A stretch of DNA of 64,000 nt from Vanessa cardui (Eukaryota; Arthropoda; Insecta; Lepidoptera; Nymphalidae). Shown piece by piece: positions 51,401-60,400 of the stretch. The stretch is from positions 6,820,001 through 6,884,000 of the forward strand of contig NC_061143.1 of NCBI RefSeq assembly GCF_905220365.1, given 5' to 3'. Position 1 is the stretch's first letter. Each line of letters starts with the position of its first letter. Under the pieces are notes generated by a model. The model saw only the letters and a program-made list of their open reading frames with translations. It ran no database searches and was not told the DNA's origin. The position numbers were made by a program, and so were the translations under genes.

Positions 51401-54400
51401 GTTAAGGTATTATTTACACATACAAATGTCTATAAATATTTAACTTGTAATGTATTTTATAAACTAGCTGCACAGCGCCCAAATATGCATAAAATACTTT
51501 CAAATCGGACTAGCAATTCTGGAGCGTTTCAATTTCAATTAAACAATCCGTTTATTTTATATATTCGGCTACAACATAGAAAGTTATAATATGTGTGTAG
51601 TAATTAAAACAAAATAATCTTTTACACAGTTACGCAAGCAAAGAAGTTTTAAAAAAAATTGTAAAGGTGCGTTTCCATAAAAATCAAATACATATTACAT
51701 ACTCGTACATACGTACTCCTAACACGTCCTAACAGAAACAATGTCTAAAAATAAAACTAGTTATAACGGATTTGAATCGCGTATATTAATTATTTTTGGC
51801 ATCCCGACGTTTCGAGCACTTTACAGCGTTCGTGGTCACGGGTAGACTACCCGTGATATACGCGATTCAAATCCGTTATAACTAGTTTTATTTCAATGTC
51901 TAAAAATGGTTATCAGCTACAATAATATCAAAATATACTAACCAACAACACTCTTAACGAAGGTCATTCTCGAAGATTTCTGTGCAACCATGTGTGAGTA
52001 TTTGGAGCCGCCCTCGGCCCATCCGCCCACCGCCACCATGAACTTCACGTCAGGGTGAGTCCTCTTCAGGGCTGTAAAGTTGCTGAACCCATTCTTCTCA
52101 ACGTCGAGCTGAAGAAAAATATGATCGCAAGACATCATTTTTTATATTATTCTATAGAATAAATCGTAATTAATTAGGACTAAATATTGCATGTATTTTT
52201 TTTAAGTTAGATAGCTAAGTTCATTATTTTAAATTAAATTGGTAATGGTTATGATAATAATGTTAAAACGACAATATCTATACGTTATAAAATAAATTAA
52301 CGATTTAATAAATATTGTTTTCCTGTAAATAAACAATCTATAGAAATATAAAGCGTCAAAAAAAACAGGCATTTTTTTTAAATAACGAAAAAATTCCAAG
52401 CGTACTATAATTAAATTTAAAGTTGCAAAATTATCAAGAATGAGTTTATAATTAAATTATAGTAATTATACAATTCTATTTACAAACGTCTAGAAATCCG
52501 TTCCAGACAGTAACGATAAATAACTTGAAACAGGCAACATTAGGTTTCTTGATTAATTGCAACGCTTTATACTGAACTTTCGCCCTTTTAGATTAAAAAA
52601 AGTAATCAGTTTCTGGCCAATTCCTTTCAAATAGAATGAACGAAACGCTTGACATTTAAAATTATTTGAATTTTAAAAAATGCAGTCATTACATCATTAC
52701 ATCATTGCGGGTGTTTTTTTTTTTTATTTGTCTCATATATTATTTAAACAATTTAATATGAGATGAAATAGCCAGGAGGCGATCGTTTCATTCGCAAGGT
52801 GTGCTATCGATCATAAACTCATTCATTGTATAGTAACCTTTTGCACACAAGCGTTCCTTAATATTTTTTTTTAATTTGGCAACAGAGGCATTTTGAACGC
52901 TTTCTGGGATCCTGTTGTAAAACCGTATACATTGCCCCACAAAGGAGTTACTGACTCTATGTAGTCGAGTAACAGGAGTAACAAGTTTGTGTTTGTTCCT
53001 TGTACCAATGCTATGAGTATCATATTCTCATGAAATCATTAATATTTTTTCGTACATACATAACATTGCAGAATATATATTGAGAAGCAACAGTCAATAT
53101 CTTGATTTCTCTAAATTTATTCCTTAACGATTCTTTAGCTCCTAGGTTATAGATTGCATATGTAATATGATATTAAGAAACAAAATAGATCACTCTGAGT
53201 TTCTTTCGCCGGTTCTTTTCAGGTCTGAAGTTTTAAATTTCGAACCGGTCGTAGATTTTTGACTATCAATAAGAGATTGTAAACACTTCTATTTTGAATA
53301 AAGATTTTTGACTTTAAATGTGAGTACAGAAAGGCGTCAAAAAGTAGGCGTGACGTCACGGTATACGAGTCGGACCCCCAAGGATTTAACATCAAAATCA
53401 TTTTATTGATATACCCTTTCCTTGTTTTAAACAAACTTTCGCTGTCTCCATAAAATACTTATTATATAAACTTTTCATTGTGTGATTTCCGACAATGCAT
53501 TCCATTAAATAACCTTTTACTGACAAAAGTCTCAAAGCCATTTCGTGAACATTGTAAGCTTCTACATTTAAACTCTAACTGCTGGTGTTTTACGAGGTAG
53601 CACTAAAAGCATAAAAAGTAGCTCATACAAGACTCGTATGGAACAAGGTAATGAAAGGCTTAGTCCCTTATTTTCTTGAATTACCGAACTTTCCAGTATA
53701 TTCTAAAGGTTACACGTGCTGAAGAAAATTTTATTTGAAAATTCCTAAAAAGAAACATAGAGTTTCTTGAGAATAATCTATATTTATATAATATCGTATG
53801 ATAGTTAAAAAATACGGTAAGAATCGCCACGGATTCTATATAAAAGAACTGGCAGGAAACTCAGTAGTTACTCTAATATGAAAGTTTAATTCGGTACAAA
53901 ATTTGTTTACAAACATTCAATATACCTTTTTAGACACTAAAATCAAAAAAATATATAGAATATAATTATTTAAATAAAAAAATAAACCAATACTTTTATT
54001 TATTAAACTACCAGTTTCTTCCTAGTCGTTTCCTCATTACTGAGGGTCGTGACCACCATGGTTTGGTCATTGCCTAAGACTAAAAAGCCTATTTATTTTC
54101 TTGGGTTTGAAGCAAACTTCATATAAAATTTCATAAATTCGATGACAGCGGTACTTCCTCATTTATAATATTGGTATAGATAACAACAACAGCCTGTAAA
54201 TTCCCACTGCTGGGCTAAAGGCCTCCTCTCCCTTTGAGGAGAAGGTTTGGAACATATTCCACCACGCTGTTCCAGTGCGGGTTGGTGGAATACACATGTG
54301 GCAGAAATTCTGTGAAATTTGTCACATGCAGGTTTCCTCACGATGTTTTCCTTCACCGCTGGGCACGAGATGAATTATAAAGACGAATTAAGCACATGAA

Positions 54401-56319
54401 TCAGCGGTGCTTGCCCCAGGCTTTATTCAACCTGCAATCATCGGTTAAGATGCACGCGTTCTTCACCACTGAGCCATCTCGACTCATATATATAGATAAA
54501 CTAACAAAGAATAGTTGAGCTTATATATTTACCTCAGGATCTATAATTAGAACTTCGTTAGTCTTCTCCGTGACACCGATGAATGAGTATATGATATGCG
54601 TGCACATTTCTACTGGGATGTCTTCGATGCCATAGCGGCCCACACCCGGCCGGTACACCGCCCAATTGCTGAAGTAGCATACTATACGCGCTTTGCTGTC
54701 CGCTGTTGAGAAACATACTTATAAATTCAGCAGCTCAGGGCTATTTAACACAAGCTTATTTTTTAAAATCTAACTATAAGATTCTGTATTTAACACTAAC
54801 AAATAAACCAAAACTTTATAGTGTGAGTTTGTTGATGTTACTTTTCCCTTCAGGCTTCCTTTTTTTCCTTCCGAAACGGTGATACAATTGAAATATTGAC
54901 GATTCAAAAATTAATGTAAAGTTTGCTTGAATAAAATAATTTTGCCGTGATTGTAATAATAAATATTGTCACAAACAAAAACGTTACAAGCCAGAACTGG
55001 TAACACATAATAAACTAATAAAAGCATATTTTAAATAAGTATAAAAGCCCTTTTTAAAACATACCTATCATATCATAAGATTTGCTTGGACTTGGGTAAT
55101 TAAATAGACGAATAATTAAAAATATTTATCACTTTATATATATTTGTGTATACGATTATTAAAATAACAATTTCTATTCGATAAAACGATTGTAGTTGAG
55201 TTTTTAATTCAATTTTGAGAACTGAGATTAGTGCTGAGAAATGTTTATTCATAAGATGTTTTGCATTTATTGCCTTTTATGCGGTTTAATTAAGAATAAA
55301 ATATACACAACTTTAACTAAGTTCCTCTTAACGTAAGTTTATTTTCTTATCTAAAGTGAAGTCATTTAAATTATATTCATTTACTTTTAAGATATCCGGT
55401 AATTATATCCTGTATTCTTTCCCAGGTTTAAAACTATGATTTAATGAGTACTACGTATTAAAACGCATTAGTAAATGGAGATATCATTTCGCTCGGCAAG
55501 ACGTCAGAACTACACAACTACAGTCTCAGCACTATCTATGTATGTATGTTTAATATAGATTTGCAGTAAGACTAAACTGTAACTTACAAATTAACATCTA
55601 TATATCGTCGTTTAATCTTAAATCAAAATTTATGATTAGTGACTAAAATCAAAGGTATCTTCCTAACATAAGTATGACAAAACAAGATTCATTTATTGAC
55701 AAATATATTAGTATAATAGAATGTTTCATAGCTGGTCTTAGTCCTTTTTTACTTTTAAGAAGGTTTAGCTTATCCAACACATTAGTATTGTGTTAAGTAA
55801 AAGTTATCAGTAATTATAAAAATGTAAAAGTAAAGTAAAAAATTAAAGTAACTAGTTCTACTAGTTATATTTTTTTTTTTTTAAGATTAGGTTGGGCCAC
55901 CGATGGTAAGTGGTCACCTTTACACATAGACAATGACGCAAATTAAGTATTCCTTACATCGTCAATGCGCCACCAACCTTGGGAACTAAGATGCTATGTC
56001 CCTTGTGCCTGTAGTTACACTGGCTCACTCACCCTTCAAACCGGATTACAACAATACTGAGTACTGTTGTTTAGCGGTAGAATATCTGATGAGCGAACCT
56101 ACCACCCACTCATCAGACATTCTATCAGTATTTTCACAATTTCTATTTAAAAATAAATAAAAAATTACGTTTTATAAATACAGTATAATTTTGTTCTTAT
56201 TAGAAACAGCGTAACTAGTTTTTCTTATAATTAGAAGAAGGGTACTTATTTTAATTAGACTTACATTCTGCTGAAGTGAATGCAGCCAGGACGGCCAACG
56301 TGAATAGTATTACTCGCAT
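39377..56319 (-). CDS. Cht5: Group I (Cht5-type) chitinase, secreted GH18 + CBM14, ten coding exons
   Basis: This gene encodes an endochitinase (EC 3.2.1.14) that hydrolyses beta-1,4 links of cuticular chitin in moulting fluid. The coding sequence joins 56319-56265, 54702-54533, 52108-51943, 48357-48135, 46707-46584, 46071-45874, 43183-42887, 41680-41480, 40807-40733 and 39499-39377 (minus strand). That gives 1632 nt and 543 residues with no frame break, and every intron is GT-AG. Signal peptide is about residues 1-17. The GH18 domain is about 22-390 with its four classical motifs: KFMVAVGGW (97-105), FDGLDLDWEYP (138-148, catalytic Glu146 with Asp142 and Asp144), MSYDLRGNW (213-221) and GAMTWAIDMDDF (366-377). 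A Pro/Thr-rich linker (about 400-485) precedes a CBM14 domain with cysteines 488, 501, 507, 517, 530 and 541. Length fits the known moth moulting chitinases (about 550 residues). The name rests on my recognition of the family; a recent Cht5 paralogue is the main alternative. Confidence 0.96.
40028..40350 (+). repeat. Lep-R copy with internal tandem duplication, chitinase intron 9
   Basis: The copy starts with ATGGTAAGTGGTCACCATCG and lacks the family's first bases. A 137-bp section is then present twice in tandem (40079-40215 and 40216-40350 or so), with only a few differences between the units. Confidence 0.85.
40477..40536. repeat. Hairpin in chitinase intron 9
   Basis: ATGGTCCGTACGT and ACGTACGGGCCAT pair over 13 positions with one G-T, around a CCCT loop. 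An outer arm (AAAAAGTGTTT / AAATACTTTTT) adds ten more pairs past a 7-base bulge. It lies about 200 bases from exon 9. Confidence 0.7.
40733..40807 (-). CDS. Cht5: Chitinase coding exon 9 (first half of CBM14)
   Basis: The exon encodes residues 479-503, from ENEVDLPEVC to SCDK, with CBM14 cysteines 488 and 501. The acceptor is AAACAG|GAA and the donor is AAG|GTAATA. It is only 75 nt long and phase 0 at both ends. Confidence 0.92.
41012..41239 (+). mobile_element. SINE-A, complete copy in chitinase intron 8
   Basis: The copy has the same tRNA-like head, B box and body as 23588-23826 but ends in a pure A run (41227-41239). It is antisense to the chitinase transcript. Part of its head is repeated in inverted orientation just upstream at 40984-41004. 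Confidence 0.88.
41480..41680 (-). CDS. Cht5: Chitinase coding exon 8 (Pro/Thr-rich linker)
   Basis: The exon encodes residues 412-478, beginning PEWARPPSTPSDPSEG and followed by a long run rich in Thr, Pro, Lys and Gln that is probably O-glycosylated. It supplies nearly the whole flexible linker between the catalytic and chitin-binding domains. The acceptor is TTGCAG|CCT and the donor is GCG|GTAAAT. It is phase 0 at both ends, so skipping it would keep the reading frame. Confidence 0.93.
41681..42886. other. Chitinase intron 7
   Basis: 1206 bp of intron without any repeat I recognise; the only intron over 1 kb in this gene that appears free of insertions. Confidence 0.6.
42887..43183 (-). 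CDS. Cht5: Chitinase coding exon 7 (end of GH18 domain)
   Basis: The exon encodes residues 313-411. It contains WVGYEDP and GH18 motif IV, GAMTWAIDMDDF (366-377), and closes the barrel near LHKHM. It then enters the linker with PPPRTGNTTPT. NTT at 407-409 is a possible glycosylation site. The acceptor is TTACAG|ATT and the donor is ACT|GTGAGT. It is the longest coding exon and is symmetric, phase 0 at both ends. Confidence 0.95.
43331..43778. mobile_element. hAT-type non-autonomous element in chitinase intron 6
   Basis: The 448-bp element starts CAGCGGTTGGCAAAACGCG and its other end, reversed, starts CAGCGGTCGTCAGCC, an imperfect inverted repeat. The flanks are an 8-bp pair, ATTTAAAT (43323-43330) and ATTTAAAC (43779-43786), with one difference. 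An 8-bp target duplication is the hAT signature. Both ends are GC-rich (GCGGCCCGCGGGCCGCG). There is no transposase inside. Confidence 0.82.
44500..44660 (+). mobile_element. SINE-B, old 5' fragment in chitinase intron 6
   Basis: The head and first body section are recognisable (GGCCGAGAATAGAACG, GTTTAAACCCAGGCAAACACC, GTGCTTAATTTGTGTTTATAA). The 3' half is lost or too diverged to see. Confidence 0.6.
45874..46071 (-). CDS. Cht5: Chitinase coding exon 6 (GH18 insertion region)
   Basis: The exon encodes residues 247-312, including VGVPFYGRSFTL and the alpha+beta insertion typical of this chitinase class. NAT at 303-305 is a possible glycosylation site. The acceptor is TTCCAG|AAC and the donor is GAG|GTGAGT. 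The exon is symmetric, phase 0 at both ends. Confidence 0.95.
46135..46450 (-). mobile_element. SINE-B, complete copy in chitinase intron 5
   Basis: A full-length, little-diverged copy in the same orientation as the gene. It is flanked by an exact 14-bp duplication TAGGATAACTGTAT at 46121-46134 and 46451-46464. It fills more than half of the 512-bp intron. Confidence 0.92.
46584..46707 (-). CDS. Cht5: Chitinase coding exon 5 (GH18 motif III)
   Basis: The exon encodes residues 205-246 with the motif MSYDLRGNWAGF (213-224), which lines the substrate cleft. The acceptor is TTTCAG|AG and the donor is GTG|GTACGT. This intron and all later ones are phase 0. Confidence 0.95.
47055..47215 (-). mobile_element. 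RTE-like LINE fragment in chitinase intron 4, diverged
   Basis: TCTGTCTGTCTATTTGTTACG, read in the plus strand, is followed by CTCTGGAACGGCTGGATCG and a short decayed tail. The order is that of the reversed RTE 3' region. Confidence 0.55.
48135..48357 (-). CDS. Cht5: Chitinase coding exon 4 (catalytic motif)
   Basis: The exon encodes residues 131-204 and carries the GH18 active site FDGLDLDWEYP (138-148). Glu146 is the expected proton donor, and Asp142 and Asp144 assist it. It continues through LTAAVPLANF to DLC. The acceptor is TTTCAG|AC and the donor is CCA|GTAAGT, leaving a phase 2 intron. No catalytic residue is lost. Confidence 0.96.
49069..49353. mobile_element. MITE-like element with 22-bp TIRs in chitinase intron 3
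   Basis: The left end TTCTAATAAACAGATATG... and the reversed right end match at 21 of 22 positions (49069-49090 and 49332-49353). The 285-bp interior is non-coding, with TACGTAATTATG-like repeats. No clear target duplication was seen, so the superfamily is open. Confidence 0.72.
50634..50861 (+). repeat. Lep-R, diverged copy in chitinase intron 3
   Basis: ACGGTAAGTGTTCACCACTG, CCCATAGACATTGGCGC and TTTTGGCGGTAGAGTATTTAA keep the family order. Confidence 0.7.
51464..51590 (+). mobile_element. RTE-like LINE fragment in chitinase intron 3, diverged
   Basis: AACTAGCTGCACAGCGCCC is followed by TTCAAATCGGACTAGCAATT and then AT-rich sequence with a cut-down family end. It is antisense to the gene. 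Confidence 0.5.
51753..51893 (+). mobile_element. Palindromic element P, copy 2, in chitinase intron 3
   Basis: Its arms are a perfect 35-bp inverted repeat at 51751-51785 and 51857-51891, starting ATAAAACTAGTTATAACG. The loop has CTTTACAGCGTTCGTGG and a smaller palindrome, CACGGGTAG/CTACCCGTG (51837-51855). It is flanked by the 14-bp direct repeat CAATGTCTAAAAAT at 51739-51752 and 51894-51907. Confidence 0.85.
51943..52108 (-). CDS. Cht5: Chitinase coding exon 3 (GH18 motif I)
   Basis: The exon encodes residues 76-130, including NFT (85-87, a possible N-glycosylation site) and GH18 motif I, KFMVAVGGW (97-105). The acceptor is CTTCAG|CTC and the donor is TTG|GTTAGT, leaving a phase 1 intron. 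The donor lies only 52 nt from one arm of a perfect inverted repeat in intron 3. Confidence 0.95.
52788..53160 (-). pseudogene. C-terminal remnant of a jockey-type LINE ORF2 in chitinase intron 2
   Basis: On the minus strand codons 53024-52788 read 78 residues then TGA, including the stretch FVGQCIRFYNRIPESVQ and KERLCAKGYYTM, the recognisable end of a lepidopteran jockey-like ORF2. Upstream residues (LRNKFREIKILTVASQYIF) lie in another frame, so there is a frameshift near 53025-53030. It is in the same orientation as the host gene. Confidence 0.8.
53190..53312 (+). mobile_element. LINE/SINE 3' tail repeat, plus orientation
   Basis: It contains GAGTTTCTTTCGCCGGTTC, CGAACCGGTCGTAG, TTTTTGACTATCAATAAG and ends TTCTATTTTGAATAAAG. 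The same unit occurs inverted at 21808-21960. Confidence 0.65.
54184..54490 (-). mobile_element. SINE-B, complete copy in chitinase intron 2
   Basis: A full-length copy flanked by TATAGATAA at 54175-54183 and 54491-54499. It lies about 40 bases downstream of exon 2 in the transcript. It carries a short insertion near the B box (54415-54430). Confidence 0.9.
54533..54702 (-). CDS. Cht5: Chitinase coding exon 2 (start of GH18 domain)
   Basis: The exon encodes residues 19-75, beginning at the mature N-terminus and running through the first beta strand of the GH18 barrel (RIVCYFSNW) and HIIYSFIGV to IIDPE. The acceptor is CAACAG|CG and the donor is GAG|GTAAAT. The intron after it is phase 0. Confidence 0.95.
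55871..56125 (+). repeat. Lep-R copy in chitinase intron 1
   Basis: It starts in a T run and has GGGCCACCGATGGTAAGTGG, CGCCACCAACCTTGGGAAC, TACACTGGCTCACTCACCC and GCGGTAGAATATCTGATGAG in order. It ends about 140 bases from exon 1. Confidence 0.82.
56265..56319 (-). CDS. Cht5: Chitinase coding exon 1 (signal peptide)
   Basis: The exon encodes residues 1-18, starting MRVILFTLAVLAAFTSAE, a typical signal peptide with likely cleavage after Ala17. The start was chosen because it is the only Met that puts a signal peptide directly before the mature SDSKARIVCYF sequence across the splice. The donor is T|GTAAGT with GT at 56264-56263, and the intron is phase 1. Upstream, a T-rich tract ends in CAG with its AG at 56327-56326, which looks like a splice acceptor, so the exon probably starts at 56325 with six untranslated bases. 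Confidence 0.93.
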
Positions 56320-56325
56320 TCTGAC

Positions 56326-56350
56326 CTGAAAATAAAAAATAATTTAAACT
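56326..56350 (-). promoter_or_regulatory. Splice acceptor upstream of the chitinase start codon
   Basis: On the minus strand a T-rich tract (ATTTTTTATTTTCAG) ends with AG at 56327-56326, six bases before the start codon. Its form matches the other acceptors of this gene. It implies a non-coding 5' exon and a promoter further upstream. I could not place that exon. Confidence 0.6.
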
Positions 56351-56459
56351 CCATACAAAGTGATGGTAGATTTTAAAATAAATTTAAGATTATCATCGTA
56401 GTTTCTCTTGAAATGCTATTTTTGATGTATTTCACTAAATATATAATAATAAATTTTGA

Positions 56460-56760
56460 ATTCATAAACCTAAGGCCTCTTATCCCTTTGAGAAAAAGGT
56501 TCGAAACAAATTCCACCACTCTGTTCCACACAAACACATAATAAAATGTGGAATACACATGTGACAGAATTTCAATGAAATTAGATTTACTTAAATGTAG
56601 GTTCCTCAAAATGATTTCCTTTACCGCCGAGCACGAGATGAATTATTAACACAAATTAAGCGCATGAAATAAAATGAATAATTAAGTGTCTGCCTGGGTT
56701 TGAATTCGGTATCATCAGTTAAGATGCACGCGTTCTGACCACTGGGGCATCTGGGCTTAT
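56460..56760 (-). mobile_element. SINE-B, diverged copy upstream of the chitinase start codon
   Basis: Landmarks of the family are present in order but with many changes (AAGGCCTCTTATCCC, TGGAATACACATGTGAC, GTTTGAATTCGG on the plus strand). It lies about 140 bases upstream of the start codon, so probably inside the 5' UTR intron. Confidence 0.75.
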
Positions 56761-57261
56761 ACGTAAATATAAGGAAAATCTTATTTTGTCACAAATATCT
56801 ATTTTGAATGAACCGACTGAAGCGTGGTTATTTCCGTTCTTCTCGTAAAAACAAGTCAGGTAGGTAGGTAAAATAGTATTCCCCATTCAGTCTTGGCCAT
56901 GGGCAATTCGCCATTGCGAAATATAAAATTACTAATATATTGTTTCTATAAAACATTCTTGCGTTAATAATCTCTAATATTTCGACTGAAAATATTTCAT
57001 CACATTAGCATAATACTTTAGCTTTCGTCTGAAATAATTATTTGTAATAGATTAATACGTAAATTAGGTCAACATTTCATCTCAACAAGCCTGAACCGAG
57101 TCTTTCTCGTTTCGACTTATTACGATTAGTTGACCTTAGACGGTAAATTATAAGTTATGTATATTTATTCTGCAATGCATTAATCTTATTAAAACCTTAT
57201 TTGTCTCTTTTTTTTCTTAAATATTTTCGTAGCATAGGATTGTAACTCAGATCTCGGAACT

Positions 57262-57485
57262 TGCTATTTTTATTTGACAGGGTGATAATGGTAAGTGGTA
57301 CCACTGTCTATAAACATTAGTGTTGTATGTAATTTCAATTTCACGGTATGTCCTATGTGCATCTAGTTACACTGGCTCATTCACCTTTCAAACCGTAGAA
57401 CAACCCTACTAAGTATTACTGGCGGTTGCAAACATGGTACCTACACAGACGGGCCTATATAAATTGAATGAAGGCCTACCACCAA
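57262..57485 (+). repeat. Lep-R, diverged copy upstream of the chitinase gene
   Basis: GATAATGGTAAGTGG, CTGTCTATAAACATTAGTG and TAGTTACACTGGCTCATTC mark the family. It is more diverged than the intron 1 copy. Confidence 0.65.
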
Positions 57486-60400
57486 TTATTGCAAATTTAT
57501 AAAATGTAATATAAATTTTAATTTTAATCTCATCAATTATTAACATTCTAGAAAAACATAATTATGTTTCTAATACGTGATACAGTGGTACTATTTTTTC
57601 AATTCAGAGCTTGAACGTTTATCTTAATCATACAACTAGGTATAACATAGTATTAGTACTTGTATAACGGTAACATCTCGTTAACGGTACACCGGTATAC
57701 TCTACATACGTCCACCCACTGACCTGGTCTAGTCAGTCATACCTAAAACAATCCAAGACCGCACTAATACATTACAATTTCTTAAGCATCCTTATTTACA
57801 TTCTTACATCCTAAAAAATATAAACAAAGAAACTCGAATTCCAATTTCAAAATTTGATTAGGTATATTTAAATTCAGAATACGAGTATTTTTACTGACCG
57901 ACTTTCCGCCTACGCTGTATACTATTCTACTAAAACCCACGTCCCTAATACAGCCGAAACTCAATCAGAGTTCGGTTGCTTGAATCAATCCTCGTACTTA
58001 TTTTTAGATTTGTCTCTGGTACGATTTCCACTTTTAGAGTATTTGTTTTGAAACCGAAACAACACTGTATATTTACATCACAGAATTCCCATTTATTAAA
58101 CTTCAAAATTTTAGAGAGAGTTTAGAATATAAATCGTTGACACTACTTATTTTTAAATAATGATTCATACTTAAGTTACTAAGTGTATTTATTGTGAAAG
58201 CTGTTGAACTGCAACGCAAAAAATTGACTCAGTGAGGCTCTCCGAAGTTTTGTCTTGTCTTCTACCAAAACTGGACCTTCATGGCAGTCTTTGGCCTGCG
58301 CAAACAAGTGTCCAGAATTATTGACTGATTTTGTTATAAAAATTTACAATGTATTTACAAATTACTGTCATCAAAAATGAAGATTACCTAACTTTAAAAT
58401 TTAACATTTTTTTTTATTTGTAATTCCTAATCAGCTCCCATTGAAGCCTAAATGTTAAAGACTATAACTATTCGCCGCTTGTTTGTAGAAATATCTTGCA
58501 AAAGTACGGCAAAAACGTACGAATATTTCATCCCTCATTAGAACGCGTTATAATAGTATTATATATTGTCAATTTTCTACCCATTTGAACATTTTAATTT
58601 TCTAAACTGAAAATCGTGCATTAATACAATTTCTCATCCCCAAATTTAAACACCTAAAGTGAATTAAAAATATAAATCTTTAGGGGTTAAACCGTACACA
58701 AATTTCACGTAAACTGGTTCTATTTCTTTATTTCTGTATTTAAGCCTATAGAAAATATATTTTAATTTTTTTTAGTAATATAAATTTTTATTTTCTGGCC
58801 ATCTTACAGGGGTACACCACTTCAAGATCGAGAAGTGTTTTGTTAATAATATATTGAATATTCATCAAGCGCATTTATAAATATTAATACGAATTAATCG
58901 TAATATATCGAGACGACACTTAAACCGCAGAAAATAGGATTCATAAAATTATGAATATATTTCAAATAAATACCAATAAATTTGTGTATCTGTGGTCTCA
59001 ATATATATTTTCTTATCTGTGTGAATAGATTTCACCCAACGTTCGCTTCCCGACGGACATGCTGTTCTTGCATTTGATTTAGAAGACTTATAGCTAAGGA
59101 TTTATGGCCGGATTATCTGGCATGTGATGCGCCATATTTAACAAAAGAACATCCTTAAAACAATTTCAATAAAATTCTAGGATCGGAAGCAAATGTACGT
59201 TTCCTTTTTAATACGCAATTTAAGCAAATATTTAAATTACCGTCACGAGGAAATCAAATCGATAATACATTGTTTGAATTTAAAATACATAAAATACAAG
59301 GAACAATAAATCTTTGTATTTGTCTCAAGATGCGTCGGTTTTTTCTAAGGGTAACATTTTTATTTTATACTTTATTTTGATTAAAATATAAAACATTATT
59401 ACCCATTGCAAATAATTTTATTACTGCCTATTTTTTTATATAAGAATATTTTCCTTTTTAATTTCGAAGCCATTTATAGATTACACCTAAAAAACGAAAT
59501 AGTTTTGCAGTTTCGATATACACTCACTTATATCATAAACAATATTTTTTAAATTTATAAATGGAATTTCATATTGTAAAAAGTTTCTATATTACAATTT
59601 AGTTGAAAAATAGATTTTATTTATCCAACAGCAATAACAAAAGCAAACAATAGAAATATTGAAAGCCTCAATTCTCTTTTGTAGGCAATGGCTGCGGTTA
59701 TTCTCAATTGAAGTTGCAAAGAGACGTCGTTAAAGCAAGTTTATTTGATATCAAGCCGCTCTTTAATCAGACAAGAATCAAATAGACCTCCTTTATTACA
59801 AATAATATACTCTAGAAAATACTTACTTTGATTTTATTTAAGAGGCTAAATTATTTCAAAATCAAGTCAAAAGACTTCTATAATTCAAGTTAATACTAGC
59901 GAGCACTTTTGAGTTGTCATTTTACAACGTTACGTATTATTCGATGAAAGTGCTGCGGAAAAATTGACAAGAAACTCAATAGTTACAAATATATTTCAAT
60001 GAATACTTGTACTCCATGGAAATCAACCAATGGTAACGCTTTTGTATCATTTGTAAAATATTTTATTGAGTCTTATTAATTAAAGTTTTCTTAAAATAAG
60101 ATTTCAATTCATCGATTGCTAAAACTATTTTTAATTTATTTTTTTGTTTCTACCTATTTGTTTTTTTTTTTTAAATAAAGAATTACACCATTAAAATGTT
60201 ATCAATTGAACAAAATGCACTTTTTACGAAGTAACTAAGGAGCTTTAAAGAAAGCAGCCGCTAATTAAATATTTATAAGGTTGAAGCTATTGTAGGAGGA
60301 CAGTTTTAACCATTTGTTCCGAAACAATCGTGATTTATCAAGCACTTTAACCTTAGTAGTCTCAATGTTTTAATTCAAGCTAAAAAATTCCTTATAAAAA

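Noticed and set aside
57700..57770. AGGTCA half-site with a TCAGT initiator-like word on the minus strand, considered as an ecdysone-responsive promoter of the chitinase gene.
   Set aside because: The second half-site is poor and such short words are common by chance; the 5' exon position is unknown.
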